Origin: Phycisphaeraceae bacterium
Lineage (GTDB): Bacteria; Planctomycetota; Phycisphaerae; Phycisphaerales; UBA1924
Direction of reading: 5' to 3'
DNA: 64,000 bases
Assembly (NCBI GenBank): GCA_019636555.1
Contig: JAHBXH010000001.1
Location: forward strand, 682,001 to 746,000
The position numbers and the translations under genes were made by a program. Shown piece by piece: positions 7,888 to 16,755 of this stretch. Below the pieces are notes generated by a model that had not been told where the DNA came from, ran no database searches, and saw only the letters and a program-made list of their open reading frames with translations. Position 1 is the first letter of the stretch. Each line of letters begins with the position of its first letter.

Positions 7888-9927
7888 ATGATCACAAAGC
7901 CAATCCAGTTTCTGATCGCGCTCGCCGCGGCACTCGCCCCGTCCTCCGCCCTGGCCCAGAGCGCTCAGCCCAAGTCCGCGCAGCCTCATCCCGCCACGGT
8001 CCGCATCCCCAATCCCACCGACCTCCCGATCGCAACCGCGACGCCCAACGCTCAGCGCGCCGCCATCGCGCTCGGCGAGCGCGTCCGCGCCGATCAGAAA
8101 AAAGCACAAGTCATCCCGACTCTCGTCATCGTCTCCGACGGACCATCGTTCCTCGATGCGATCAGCCGCTGGACTCCTGAAGCGCGCTTCCCCGTTTTGA
8201 TCGATGACGGCAGCATCCTCGCCTCCGACAACATCGCGCGCTTCATCCGAGCCTTCCAGCCAACCGAAGTCGTGCGCTATCAAGTCCCAAAGTCGCCGGG
8301 CGGCTGGGAACCGGGCGCAGCCGCCGTTGAGCGCACGCTCGCCAAAGTCTGGAACGCCGAGTCCGCTGAAATCGAAAACCTCAAGAAAGCCTGGGCCGCA
8401 AAAGATCACGAGCCGCCCGGCATCGTCGTCGCCAACGAAAAAGACGCCGCGTGGCCCGCCGCCATCGCGCTCGCCGCCGCCCGCGGCCAGCCCATCATCT
8501 GGATCGACGACACCCAAGCCCCGCGAAATCTTCACATGTGGTGGGGGGCCGAGGAAGCGGGCGCGCTCGACAAATTCCTCGAAGACACCTGCGCCAAGTC
8601 CGGCCTTGCCTGGAGCGATCTCGGCGACACGCTCGACGCCGTCACGCTCTGCGGCTCATTCCCCAACATCATCCAGGTCTCGCCGCGCGACGTGCGCGCG
8701 CTCACCGATCGCATCGGTCGCCACCGCATCGACGGTCCGCAGCGCTGGGCGTGGTGCGGCCAGATCTTCGGCAACCCGTCCGAAGCCGCCTACCGCGCGA
8801 TGTGTCCGCTCTTTCTTTCAAACGACGAAGTGTGGCTCTTCGATACCTACCACAAGAGCCCGCCGTGGAGCGACTACAGCCTCGCACAGTCAAAATCCGC
8901 GCTCTCCGCGGCATTCAAGTCCGACCTCACCGAATCTCCCGGCGCCGGAATCTCCAACTGGCGCGAAAAGACCCAACACCCGCTCAACGCCGGCCTGATC
9001 TTCGTCAATTCCAAGGGCAACGCCGATTTCTTCGAACTCGAAAGCGGCTACGGCTACTGCGGCGACGTGCCCTATCTGCTCCGCCCCGCCGCGCTCCACC
9101 TCATCCACTCATGGTCTTTGCAATCTCCCGGCTCGCGCGCCACCATCGGCGGGCGCTGGCTCGAGCGAGGCGTTTATCTCTACTACGGCTCGGTCAACGA
9201 GCCCACGCTCGCCGCGTTCACTCCCTGTCCGCAGGTCGCCGAGTTGCTCGCGAAAAACGCCGTCTTCTCCGGCGCCGCGCGCCGCGACATGGGCCCCGCG
9301 TGGAAGCTCACCGTCGTCGGCGATCCGCTCGCGACCGTCACGCCCGGCGCGATCGGCCCGAGATCAACGACGCCGCTCGCGCTGGAAGGCGCAAAGAACC
9401 CGAAAGCCGATGCCGCCGATCTCGTCCGCAAAGGAGACTTTGCCGGCGCGATCCGCGCCTTCGTCCTCGCGGGCGATGAAGAAATGGCGATCAAGTTCGC
9501 CTCCGCGCTCCTGCGTGATCGCCCCGCCGCGATCAATCTCGCCGTCGCCAAAGCCGCCGTTCCTCCGCTCGTTCGCGCCGGACGCACGGCCGACGCCGTC
9601 GGTTTCTTCAAGGCGTTCAACCTAAAACCCGACGACAAGTCCACCGACGCCCAGATGCTCCGCGACTATCTCTGGGAAGCATGCTCGATCTCGCTGCGCT
9701 CACGGATCAGCCCGCCAGAAGCCGGCACGCTCGACCTGCTCCGCCAGAATCTCCGCCCCGAGCAGCTCGACGACGATCTCATCGAACTGGGCCGCGCCTG
9801 GGCGCAGGTCTTCGATTTCGCTTCGGCAAACAGCATGATCGAGTCCGTCGCCGCGCAGCAGACCGAGCCGCATCTCAAAAAGAAAGCCCAGCGCGCGATC
9901 GAAGAGATGCGCAAGGGCCGACGCTAA
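7888..9927 (+). CDS. Exported protein of unknown function, 679 residues
   Basis: The protein begins MITKPIQFLIALAAALAPSS followed by ALAQS, a clear Sec signal peptide, so it is secreted or periplasmic. The body has VIPTLVIVSDGPSFLDAISR near residue 75 and a run around YGYCGDVPYLLRPAALHLIH and GGRWLERGVYLYYGSVNEPT, which resembles the Gly-Ser-Glu-Pro type segment found in some large exported planctomycete proteins. The C-terminal 170 residues look like a helical repeat region (DLVRKGDFAGAIRAFVLAG and similar). No catalytic motif can be named with confidence. ATG at 7888 is chosen because it begins the signal peptide. The gene is divergent from trpE with only 36 bases between starts. Confidence 0.7.
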   Translation: MITKPIQFLIALAAALAPSSALAQSAQPKSAQPHPATVRIPNPTDLPIATATPNAQRAAIALGERVRADQKKAQVIPTLVIVSDGPSFLDAISRWTPEARFPVLIDDGSILASDNIARFIRAFQPTEVVRYQVPKSPGGWEPGAAAVERTLAKVWNAESAEIENLKKAWAAKDHEPPGIVVANEKDAAWPAAIALAAARGQPIIWIDDTQAPRNLHMWWGAEEAGALDKFLEDTCAKSGLAWSDLGDTLDAVTLCGSFPNIIQVSPRDVRALTDRIGRHRIDGPQRWAWCGQIFGNPSEAAYRAMCPLFLSNDEVWLFDTYHKSPPWSDYSLAQSKSALSAAFKSDLTESPGAGISNWREKTQHPLNAGLIFVNSKGNADFFELESGYGYCGDVPYLLRPAALHLIHSWSLQSPGSRATIGGRWLERGVYLYYGSVNEPTLAAFTPCPQVAELLAKNAVFSGAARRDMGPAWKLTVVGDPLATVTPGAIGPRSTTPLALEGAKNPKADAADLVRKGDFAGAIRAFVLAGDEEMAIKFASALLRDRPAAINLAVAKAAVPPLVRAGRTADAVGFFKAFNLKPDDKSTDAQMLRDYLWEACSISLRSRISPPEAGTLDLLRQNLRPEQLDDDLIELGRAWAQVFDFASANSMIESVAAQQTEPHLKKKAQRAIEEMRKGRR

Positions 9928-9931
9928 GTGG

Positions 9932-9951
9932 CACCGCCCTTCCGGGCGGTG
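9932..9951. terminator. Hairpin between convergent genes
   Basis: CACCGCCC (9932-9939) pairs with GGGCGGTG (9944-9951) around the loop TTCC. It sits between the ends of two convergent genes and could stop transcription from both sides. There is no long T run on either strand, so the call is tentative. Confidence 0.45.
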
Positions 9952-10012
9952 TGTCTTCAAGTCGGCAACCCCGGACGCGATACTGCCTCCGAACCGGGGC
10001 TCACGTCTTCTC

Positions 10013-10648
10013 TCAATATTCCATCGGCGTCTGAGATCGATCTTGGTCATCCTCGATCCGCAGCGGCCTTGTGAGCACCGAAGCAGCGCCCACCAGAATC
10101 ATGACGCCCATCCAGATCGCCGCGATATTCACACGATCACCGATCGCCGCGTACGCCGGACCCGCTCCGCTTTGCCACGCCTCCCAAACTCGCCACATCG
10201 CAATGCCGAAGAACGCGAGCACCCCGATGCCAACGGCCAGTGTCGCGAGCCGCAACATGACACGGCTGCTCTCGCACTTCGATTTGCCGTTGAGCGTGGA
10301 GGCGTACAGCACCGGCAGCAGCCAGAACATCGTGCCGCACCCGCCCCCCGAAGACGGACCGCGTGTCGCTCCAAGGAAGACCGTGCAGAAGATTGTCAAC
10401 CCGATCATGATCGGGAATCCGATCAGCGGCCACGCCGGGTGAACCCGCGCCGCCGCGGGGATTCTGAGCACACCAAACGCGAGCGGTCCGGCGAACAGCG
10501 GCAGAAAGATCCCGAAGCCGAATTTCGTCGCGCCGGCGATCACCAGCACGCCGACCGAAATGAGAGTGATAGTCAGCGCGATGAAGAGTGAAATGCCAAA
10601 CGGCACACGCCCGCCCTCGCCGGAGCACAGATTGCCGCTGCAAAGCAT
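10013..10648 (-). CDS. Membrane protein of unknown function
   Basis: A 211-residue protein with about five hydrophobic helices, including SLFIALTITLISVGVLVIAG, WPLIGFPIMIGLTIFCTVFL and NIAAIWMGVMILVGAASVL. The central loop is rich in Gly and Ser around a cysteine (TRGPSSGGGCGTM), and two more cysteines lie near the N-terminus (CSGNLCSGEGG). The start ATG follows a strong AAGGGGGG ribosome site, which supports real coding. I do not recognise the family. It is divergent from the DUF4287 gene and convergent with the exported protein before it. Confidence 0.65.
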   Translation of the reverse strand: MLCSGNLCSGEGGRVPFGISLFIALTITLISVGVLVIAGATKFGFGIFLPLFAGPLAFGVLRIPAAARVHPAWPLIGFPIMIGLTIFCTVFLGATRGPSSGGGCGTMFWLLPVLYASTLNGKSKCESSRVMLRLATLAVGIGVLAFFGIAMWRVWEAWQSGAGPAYAAIGDRVNIAAIWMGVMILVGAASVLTRPLRIEDDQDRSQTPMEY

Positions 10649-10730
10649 GCAACCCCCCTTTGCTGACGCCGCAAAATGCTAGCGCCACTCTTACGAGTGC
10701 ACGCATCACCGCCTTCGGTATCATGCCGCG

Positions 10731-11333
10731 ATGCCGAATACATCGCGGAAATCAGCCCGCCGCGCCATCTCCGACGCCGCGATCGCCAAGGCCACCGGTC
10801 ACGATTCCAAGCACTGGTTCAAAGTGCTCGACAAGTTCGATGTCAAGAAAAAAGGCCACAAGGCCGCGGCAGAACACCTCTACGACAATCACAAGATTCC
10901 TGGCTGGTGGTGCCAAATGGTCGTCGTCGAATATGAACGCGCCCGGGGTCTTCGCAAAGTAAATCAAAAGGCCGACGGCTTCTCCGCGAGCATCTCCCGC
11001 ACGTTCGAATGCTCCGCCGCCGACATCATCAACGCGTGGTCGAAGCCCTCGCTCAAAAAGAAGTGGCTCGGTGACGACATCGTCGTCCACAAGGTCTCGC
11101 CCCCAAAGAGCATCCGCGCCACCTGGAACGGCGACGCGAAGATCCAGGAACCGGGAACCAAGTCGATCAGTGTCTGGCTCACCGAAAAGAAATCCAAAGA
11201 CGGCACTGTCAAGTGTCAGATGGGCCTGCAGCACGAGAAGCTCGGCACCGCGGCCAAGGTCGCGAAAGCAAAGGAGTGGTGGGGCGACCGAGTTCGCCGC
11301 TTCTCGAGAATTGCAGATTCCGGTTCCCGATAA
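10731..11333 (+). CDS. DUF4287/SRPBCC-domain protein
   Basis: A 200-residue protein in two parts. The first 75 residues match the DUF4287 style: HDSKHWFKVLDKF, then HLYDNHKIPGWWCQMVVVEY and ERARGLR. The rest resembles an AHSA1/SRPBCC lipid-binding fold (GFSASISRTFECSAADIINA, then KKKWLGDD and SIRATWNGD). Such fusions are often of unknown biochemical role. The N-terminus is basic. It stands alone, ending 20 bases before the strong promoter of the toxin-antitoxin pair. Confidence 0.7.
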   Translation: MPNTSRKSARRAISDAAIAKATGHDSKHWFKVLDKFDVKKKGHKAAAEHLYDNHKIPGWWCQMVVVEYERARGLRKVNQKADGFSASISRTFECSAADIINAWSKPSLKKKWLGDDIVVHKVSPPKSIRATWNGDAKIQEPGTKSISVWLTEKKSKDGTVKCQMGLQHEKLGTAAKVAKAKEWWGDRVRRFSRIADSGSR

Positions 11334-11352
11334 CCCAGCGAGAAAATACATC

Positions 11353-11380
11353 TTGACATATATCTCGGAAAAGGTATAAT
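11353..11380 (+). promoter_or_regulatory. Perfect sigma-70 consensus promoter of a toxin-antitoxin pair
   Basis: TTGACA at 11353-11358 and TATAAT at 11375-11380 are separated by 16 bases, an exact match to both consensus hexamers in an otherwise GC-rich genome. The surrounding DNA is unusually AT-rich. CATAT near 11357 and ATATG near 11384 form a short inverted pair that could be an operator for the downstream Xre-type antitoxin. Transcription would begin near 11387, at or just past the expected toxin start. Confidence 0.75.
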
Positions 11381-11383
11381 TGC

Positions 11384-11740
11384 ATATGGGAGGTCGAATA
11401 CACCGACGAATTCGGCGAGTGGTGGGCGTCACTGTCCGAAGAAGAACAGGAGTCGCTTGCCCACGACATCGAACTTCTCGAGCAGCTCGGTCCGGGGCTC
11501 GGACGCCCCAAGGCCGACACCGTCAAGGGTTCGAGGTTCAGCAACATGAAGGAACTTCGCACGCAGCACGCCGGCCGTCCGTACAGAACTTTGTTCGCGT
11601 TCGATCCGCGCCGCTGCGCGATCCTGCTGATCGGGGGCTGCAAGCAGGGAGAAGACCGTTTCTATGAGCAATTCATTCCGGAGGCCGACCGGCTGTACGG
11701 AGAACATCTTGAGCAGTTGAAGAGGGAAGGGCTGTTGTAA
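11384..11740 (+). CDS. RelE/HigB-like toxin with ATA in place of its start codon
   Basis: The frame encodes a RelE/ParE-superfamily protein of about 118 residues: WEVEYTDEFGEWWASLSEEE, LLEQLGPGLGRPKADTVKGS, NMKELRTQHAGRPYRTLFAF and DPRRCAILLIGGCKQGEDRF. Relatives start MWEVEYTDEF; here the codon before TGG is ATA (11384-11386). No ATG, GTG or TTG occurs in frame between the upstream stop at 11354 and ATG 11546, which lies after nearly half of the protein. Translation therefore needs an ATA start or the gene is damaged. The stop overlaps the antitoxin ATG by one base, so antitoxin expression may depend on reading through this frame. In such pairs the toxin is usually an mRNA-cleaving RNase. 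Confidence 0.7.
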   Translation: MWEVEYTDEFGEWWASLSEEEQESLAHDIELLEQLGPGLGRPKADTVKGSRFSNMKELRTQHAGRPYRTLFAFDPRRCAILLIGGCKQGEDRFYEQFIPEADRLYGEHLEQLKREGLL

Positions 11741-12075
11741 TGGCGCGCAAGTGGAAAGATCTCAAGGCGAAAATGAGCCGCGCGACCCGCGAGCGCGTCG
11801 ATGCGCGCGTGAAGCAATCGCTCGAAAGCATGCCCCTTGCCGAAATCCGAAAAGCCATCGGAATGACCCAAGCCGAGCTGGCGGAAAAACTGGACAACGG
11901 CCAGGGCAATGTCTCCAAGCTGGAGAATTCCGCCGACATGTACCTCACCACGCTTCGCAAATACATCGAAGCACTCGGCGGCGAGTTGCACCTGACAGCC
12001 ACGTTTTCCGGCGGCAGAAAGTTCGAAATCGATCAGGTCTCGGCGCTCGGCGATTCCGAAAGAAAAGCTGGATAG
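11740..12075 (+). CDS. Xre-family antitoxin
   Basis: A 111-residue DNA-binding protein. A helix-turn-helix spans about residues 35-75 (IRKAIGMTQAELAEKLDNGQ, then GNVSKLENS and LRKYIEALGG). The C-terminus, ELHLTATFSGGRKFEIDQ, is common in antitoxins of the HigA/Xre type that pair with a preceding RelE/HigB toxin. ATG at 11740 overlaps the toxin TAA by one base. It probably neutralises the toxin and represses the promoter at 11353. Confidence 0.88.
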   Translation: MARKWKDLKAKMSRATRERVDARVKQSLESMPLAEIRKAIGMTQAELAEKLDNGQGNVSKLENSADMYLTTLRKYIEALGGELHLTATFSGGRKFEIDQVSALGDSERKAG

Positions 12076-12134
12076 CGACGAGAAGTCGCGCCGCTTGAAC
12101 ATCCGTGCGTCATGTGCTCCGAGCGCCGCTCCAC

Positions 12135-14174
12135 TCACTCCAGGTACGTATACCCCTCCATCCCCTGATCATAAAACTTGAGCAGGCTCTGCCCTTCCGA
12201 CACCGCCAGCGTCCCCGCTTTCACAGCGCGCTCCACGTCCCGCCTCATCGCCTTGATCAGATCCTCATGGTCGTACTGCACATACGCGAGCACTTCTTTC
12301 ACCGTGTCGCCCTCGACCACCTCATCAAGGTCCCAGTCGCCCACGCCCGGCGAATCGTCGAAGCTCACGTGCACCACGTGCGTGTCGCCGTACAGGTTGT
12401 GCAGATCTCCCAGCACCTCCTGATACGCGCCGAGCAGGAACATGCCAAGGTAATACGGCTGCGGCTTGTGATCGCCGTTGTTGTAGTTGAGATCGTGCAA
12501 CTCCAGCACCGGCTTGCTCAGCGTTCTCTTGTCGCAGAACTTGTCCACCTGCCCGTCCGAATCGCAGGTGATGTCCGCGATGATCGCCCGGCGCAGCGGC
12601 TCCTCGTTCAGCCGGTGGATCGGACAGATCGGGAACAACTGGTCGATCGCCCAGTGATCCGGCAGGCTCTGGAACACGCTGAAGTTCACGTAATAGATGT
12701 CACTCAACACCTGCGGCAGATCAATGAGATCGTCCGGCAACTCTCCCTTCGCCGTCGCCAGCGCCAGAATCTTCCTTCCGATCGCCCAGAACATGCGCTC
12801 CGCGCTCGCCCGCATCTTCAGCGACATGTACCCCAGGTTGAACAGACTCATCGCTTCGTCACGCGCCTGCACCGCGTCGTGATACGCCTCGACCAGGTTC
12901 ACCTTCGGCTGCGCCAGCGACTCAAACGCATCCACCAGTTCGATCACCGGCTGCGGCTTCTGCTTTTCCTCGCGCATCAGCTTCTTGAGCGCCGGCATGT
13001 CCGGATCGCTCGGGAAATTGGTCTTGCCCAGAACGTCCACGATCAGCAGCGATGAATGAGCGACCATCGCGCGACCCGATTCCGACAGAATCCGCGGGTG
13101 GGGCAGTTCCGCCGCGTCGCACACGCTCTTGATTCGATACACGATGTCCGCGGCATATTCCGCCACGCTGTAGTTCACGCTCGAAAGGCTGTCCGACTGG
13201 CTCCCGTCGTAATCAATCCCCATCCCCCCGCCCACGTCGATCGTGTCCAGCCCCGCGCCGAGTTTCTTGAGCTCCACATAGATGTGCGCAAGCTCGTTCA
13301 CCGCCGCCTTGATGTTGCGGATATCGCCGACCTGACTCCCGATGTGGAAGTGGATCATGTTCAGGCAATCCGCCATGTCGTGCTTCTTCAGGAACTCGAG
13401 CGAGTGCAGCAGCTCCGACACGGTCAGGCCGAACTTCGAGCGCATGCCGCCGGAAGACTCCCAGCGCCCGCTCCCCTGCGCGCTCGGCTTGGCGCGCACG
13501 CCGATCTTCGGGCGCACGCCGTACCGCTTCGCGTGCTTCACGATGAGCTCGAGATCGGTTATGCGCTCGACGACGGGGATGATGTGGCGCCCGAGCTTGG
13601 TGGCCAGGATCACTGTTTCGATGAACTCGCTGTCCTTGAACCCGTTGCACACGATCGGCATCTGAGGCAGGTTCTCGGTCAGCCCGAGCACCGCCAGCAA
13701 TTCCGGTTTGCTTCCGGCCTCAAGACCGAACCCGAGCTGTGCGCCAAGATCGCGCACTTCCTCACAAAGCTGGCGCTGCTGATTCACCTTGATCGGAAAG
13801 ATGCAGCTGTACACGCCCGTGTACTGATGCTCCTTGATCGCGTTGTCGAACGCCCCGCGGATCTCCTGCAGCCGGTGCTTGAGCAGGTCGCGCATCCGGA
13901 TGATCACCGGCGTCCCGATTTCGCGCTCGCGCAGCCCCTCGATCACCTCGTGCAGATCGATCTGCCGCTTGGGGTCGCGCTCCGGCATCACGAACAGATG
14001 CCCCTCGGCGTTGACCCCGAAGTAGCCGTCGCCCCAGTTGCGGATCCCGTAGATCTTTTCCGCGTCCTCGATCGTCCACGGACGCTTCGCGGCCTGCTGT
14101 TCCGTCTCCATCCCCGGCACTCCGACCTTCACCGAAGTGAGATTCGCGCCGCTCGCCGTCGTCACCGTTGCCAT
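12135..14174 (-). CDS. speA: Biosynthetic arginine decarboxylase
   Basis: A PLP-dependent enzyme of about 679 residues that converts arginine to agmatine for polyamine synthesis. It shows the SpeA hallmarks: TIEDAEKIYGIRNWGDGYFG near the N-terminus, the lysine-bearing PLP motif FPIKVNQQRQLCEEV, GLEAGSKPELLAVLG, HFHIGSQVGDIRNIK, VGGGMGIDYDGS and, late in the protein, the DSDGQVDKF insertion region followed by PYYLGMFLLGAYQE. Length fits the family (630-680). ATG at 14172-14174 is chosen (MATVTT); an upstream in-frame ATG at 14330 adds Arg/Ser-rich sequence without family support. It is convergent with the Xre antitoxin gene. Confidence 0.95.
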   Translation of the reverse strand: MATVTTASGANLTSVKVGVPGMETEQQAAKRPWTIEDAEKIYGIRNWGDGYFGVNAEGHLFVMPERDPKRQIDLHEVIEGLREREIGTPVIIRMRDLLKHRLQEIRGAFDNAIKEHQYTGVYSCIFPIKVNQQRQLCEEVRDLGAQLGFGLEAGSKPELLAVLGLTENLPQMPIVCNGFKDSEFIETVILATKLGRHIIPVVERITDLELIVKHAKRYGVRPKIGVRAKPSAQGSGRWESSGGMRSKFGLTVSELLHSLEFLKKHDMADCLNMIHFHIGSQVGDIRNIKAAVNELAHIYVELKKLGAGLDTIDVGGGMGIDYDGSQSDSLSSVNYSVAEYAADIVYRIKSVCDAAELPHPRILSESGRAMVAHSSLLIVDVLGKTNFPSDPDMPALKKLMREEKQKPQPVIELVDAFESLAQPKVNLVEAYHDAVQARDEAMSLFNLGYMSLKMRASAERMFWAIGRKILALATAKGELPDDLIDLPQVLSDIYYVNFSVFQSLPDHWAIDQLFPICPIHRLNEEPLRRAIIADITCDSDGQVDKFCDKRTLSKPVLELHDLNYNNGDHKPQPYYLGMFLLGAYQEVLGDLHNLYGDTHVVHVSFDDSPGVGDWDLDEVVEGDTVKEVLAYVQYDHEDLIKAMRRDVERAVKAGTLAVSEGQSLLKFYDQGMEGYTYLE

Positions 14175-14893
14175 CTGCTTCTCTGCCGCGCTTCCGCGGC
14201 TCCCCGTGTTCGATTCGTCCCGCTTGCCGCGGATCCGTCGAACCTGTGCGAAATGAAATCCCGACGCGTCCGTCTCCGTACCGATGGAACTCTCCATCCC
14301 CGATGCGCTCCGCGCACCGGCTTGCTCCACACAACCGAGTCAAACACACTCTTTGGGAAGCACATCCGTGCGCTTCCGGCGTCTCCGCCGCGGCATCCAA
14401 CTCGCGCCGCTACAAAAAGATAGCGTGCCTGCGCTGTCAATGCGAGAGCAATCCGAAATCGCACCGCCAATTCTCTATGCGCTCGCCGCGCGCCTGTCTC
14501 GTCAGCTCCGGGCATGAAACAGATGCCGGCAGTGGTGCTGCTCCGATCGTCTTCACGCTCATCCGCCTTTGCAACTCCGGTGCCGTCGCAGCCTCCACGA
14601 CGGCGATCTCACCCGATTCTGGTCTGAATACCCGACAACTTTCCATGCGCCAGTTGGTCCATGCCGCGCCCAGTTTCCGCTCGGACCGATCGCGCAGTTG
14701 CCGGTTTGGAGAGCCAAAGCAGTCCGTCCCAAGTCTCGATCTCGCTACTCCGCGACTTTTTTCTTTTCGCCGCTCCCCAAAGCACTTACCGCCGAGTTGG
14801 TGCCCCCTCACCGACAGGATTTGCAGGCCAAACGCGCTCCCTCGCCCCTCATTAGAGATGCCTCGCACAAACCGCGAATGTCGGAGTCCACCC
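14175..14893. other. Intergenic stretch without a convincing gene
   Basis: About 720 bases between the divergent speA and the small HTH-like gene. Several frames stay open across it, but their products are Arg/Ser/Pro-rich and without domain character, as expected from antisense or random GC-rich frames. I see no tRNA, hairpin terminator or strong promoter consensus. It presumably holds the promoters of both flanking genes. Confidence 0.5.
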
Positions 14894-16015
14894 ATGCACC
14901 CCATCCATCCCATGTTCGCGCAGGTCTTTGACGAGTTTTTCGTCCGCGGCACCCACATCGACCGGATCGCCGCAATCCACGAACTCTCTTTCCGCGAAGT
15001 CACCGACATCCTCAGCTGCGAGGCCGGCCTCGAGGCCATGCACGCAGCCATCCGTGTCGAGCGCCTCCGCTACGAGATGGATTCGCTCATCAGCCGCCGC
15101 CGCGCGCTCAACGCACTCGACTGCCTCATCTCCCGACCCGACAACTCGGTCCGCACCTGCGAATCACGCCGCCGCGCCGCCGACGCGATCCTTCGAAACA
15201 CCAAGTCAAGCGGAAAGGCTTCCCAAGTGCCGCGCTCGGATCGCGACCGCGAGGAGCCCAAGCAAGCGACGCCCACACCGAGACCGCCCTCACCACAGCC
15301 GCAGGCCGCTCGTTCCAGTCCCGATCAACACGTCGCCCCGCAATCGGATTCCGTTCCCGAGTCGGAATCCAAATCGCAAGTCCCGATCACTGCAACGGTG
15401 CGATCGATCGCTCCCGCCGCACAACCTCTATCGCGAGCGCAATCTGATCGCGCCGTTCCAGGGTCGCGCAAGCTCCCCATCGAAACACGCTCTCATGCAC
15501 GCCCCGAATCTGCCCCTGTTCACCCATCGTCCGCGGCCTGCGAACCGCTCGGGCGACACTTCCTAACGCGGGTAGACTCGATCGACCAACGGAGGCACAC
15601 ATGCTTCGAACCATTCTGCTGTCCGCGTTGCTCCTCCTCGCCCCGCTTAGTCGCGCTGCCGATCCGCTTCCATCGTGGAACGACACCGAGCCGAAAAAAG
15701 CGATCATCGCCTTCGTCGAGAAAGTCACCAAGGAGGGCTCGCCCCAATTCATCAAGCCCGAAGAACGCATCGCCACCTTCGATAACGACGGCACGCTCTG
15801 GTGCGAAAAGCCCAACTATGTGCAGGCAGTCTTCGCGCTCGACCGTGTCAAAGAACTCGCCCCACAGCATCCCGAGTGGAACGAAAAGGAGCCCTTCAAG
15901 TCGATTCTCTCGAACAACCTCAAGGCGGCGCTCGCGGGCGGTGAAAAAGCCCTGGTCGAACTGGTCATGGCGACACACGCCGGCACCACAACCGCCGAGT
16001 TCGAGCAGATTGTGA
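14894..16015 (+). CDS. Hypothetical protein with HTH-like N-terminus; 3' part overlaps the next gene
   Basis: ATG at 14894 follows GGAG at 14883-14886. The first 100 residues look protein-like: HPIHPMFAQVFDEFFVRG, THIDRIAAIHELSFREVTDI and LEAMHAAIRVERLRYEMDSL, mostly helical, with the feel of a small DNA-binding or phage-like HTH domain. After that the chain becomes Ser/Pro/Arg-rich and disordered. The frame does not stop before the exported phosphatase gene at 15601 but runs on to 16015, 415 bases inside it in another frame. Such a long same-strand overlap is unlikely to be functional for both, so the true gene may end earlier through a frameshift or sequence error. Function unknown. Confidence 0.4.
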   Translation: MHPIHPMFAQVFDEFFVRGTHIDRIAAIHELSFREVTDILSCEAGLEAMHAAIRVERLRYEMDSLISRRRALNALDCLISRPDNSVRTCESRRRAADAILRNTKSSGKASQVPRSDRDREEPKQATPTPRPPSPQPQAARSSPDQHVAPQSDSVPESESKSQVPITATVRSIAPAAQPLSRAQSDRAVPGSRKLPIETRSHARPESAPVHPSSAACEPLGRHFLTRVDSIDQRRHTCFEPFCCPRCSSSPRLVALPIRFHRGTTPSRKKRSSPSSRKSPRRARPNSSSPKNASPPSITTARSGAKSPTMCRQSSRSTVSKNSPHSIPSGTKRSPSSRFSRTTSRRRSRAVKKPWSNWSWRHTPAPQPPSSSRL

Positions 16016-16593
16016 AAGACTGGATCGCCAAGTCCGAGCATCCGCGTTTCAAGCAGCCCTACACCAAGTGCATCTATCAGCCCATGCTGGAGCTGATGCA
16101 CTACTTGCGCGACAACGGCTTCCAGGCCTACATCGTCTCCGGCGGCGGCGTCGAATTCATGCGTCCCTGGACCGAGCAGACATACGGGATTCCGCCTCAG
16201 AAAGTCGTCGGCAGCAGCATCAAGACCAAGTACGAAATGAAAGATGGCAAGCCCGTGCTCGAACGTCTTCCCGAGATCGATTTCATCGACGACGGGCCCG
16301 GAAAGCCCGCCGGTATCAACTCGCGCATCGGCCGGCGACCGCTCATGGCCTTCGGCAATTCCGACGGCGATCGCGAGATGCTCGAATGGACCACCATGAA
16401 CGGCGGACCCCGCTTCGGCCTCATCGTTCACCACACCGACGCCGTGCGCGAGTACGCCTACGACCGCGATTCATCGGTGGGCAGACTCGACAAAGCGCTC
16501 GACGAAGCACCCACCCGCGGCTGGATCGTCGTCAGCATGAAAGATGACTGGAAGCAGATCTTCCAGTTCGAGAAGCCCGGCGCTCCAAAGTGA
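15601..16593 (+). CDS. Exported HAD-superfamily phosphatase
   Basis: A 330-residue protein with a Sec signal peptide (LRTILLSALLLLAPLSRAAD). HAD motif I is RIATFDNDGTLWCEKP, with the two catalytic aspartates in DND. Motif II is AYIVSGGGVEFMRP, and the acid motif III/IV is PLMAFGNSDGDREML. The cap region lies between motifs I and II. HAD proteins of this kind remove phosphate from small molecules; the substrate is unknown. The gene precedes the exported DUF1254/DUF1214 gene by about 160 bases, and both products are exported, so a shared envelope task is possible but not shown. Confidence 0.85.
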   Translation: MLRTILLSALLLLAPLSRAADPLPSWNDTEPKKAIIAFVEKVTKEGSPQFIKPEERIATFDNDGTLWCEKPNYVQAVFALDRVKELAPQHPEWNEKEPFKSILSNNLKAALAGGEKALVELVMATHAGTTTAEFEQIVKDWIAKSEHPRFKQPYTKCIYQPMLELMHYLRDNGFQAYIVSGGGVEFMRPWTEQTYGIPPQKVVGSSIKTKYEMKDGKPVLERLPEIDFIDDGPGKPAGINSRIGRRPLMAFGNSDGDREMLEWTTMNGGPRFGLIVHHTDAVREYAYDRDSSVGRLDKALDEAPTRGWIVVSMKDDWKQIFQFEKPGAPK

Positions 16594-16755
16594 AACCGAT
16601 TGAGCGCCGGGATCGTCGCGCCCGTGCTTTGTGAAGAAACGCGCGACGCGCTCCCGTGCGAACCTTTCTTCACACACGCATCGGACTTCGCCTGTACTAT
16701 CCGCCCTGCGCGGCCTCAGCGTCACCACGGTCACATTCCTCAAGGAGAGCGAAAA

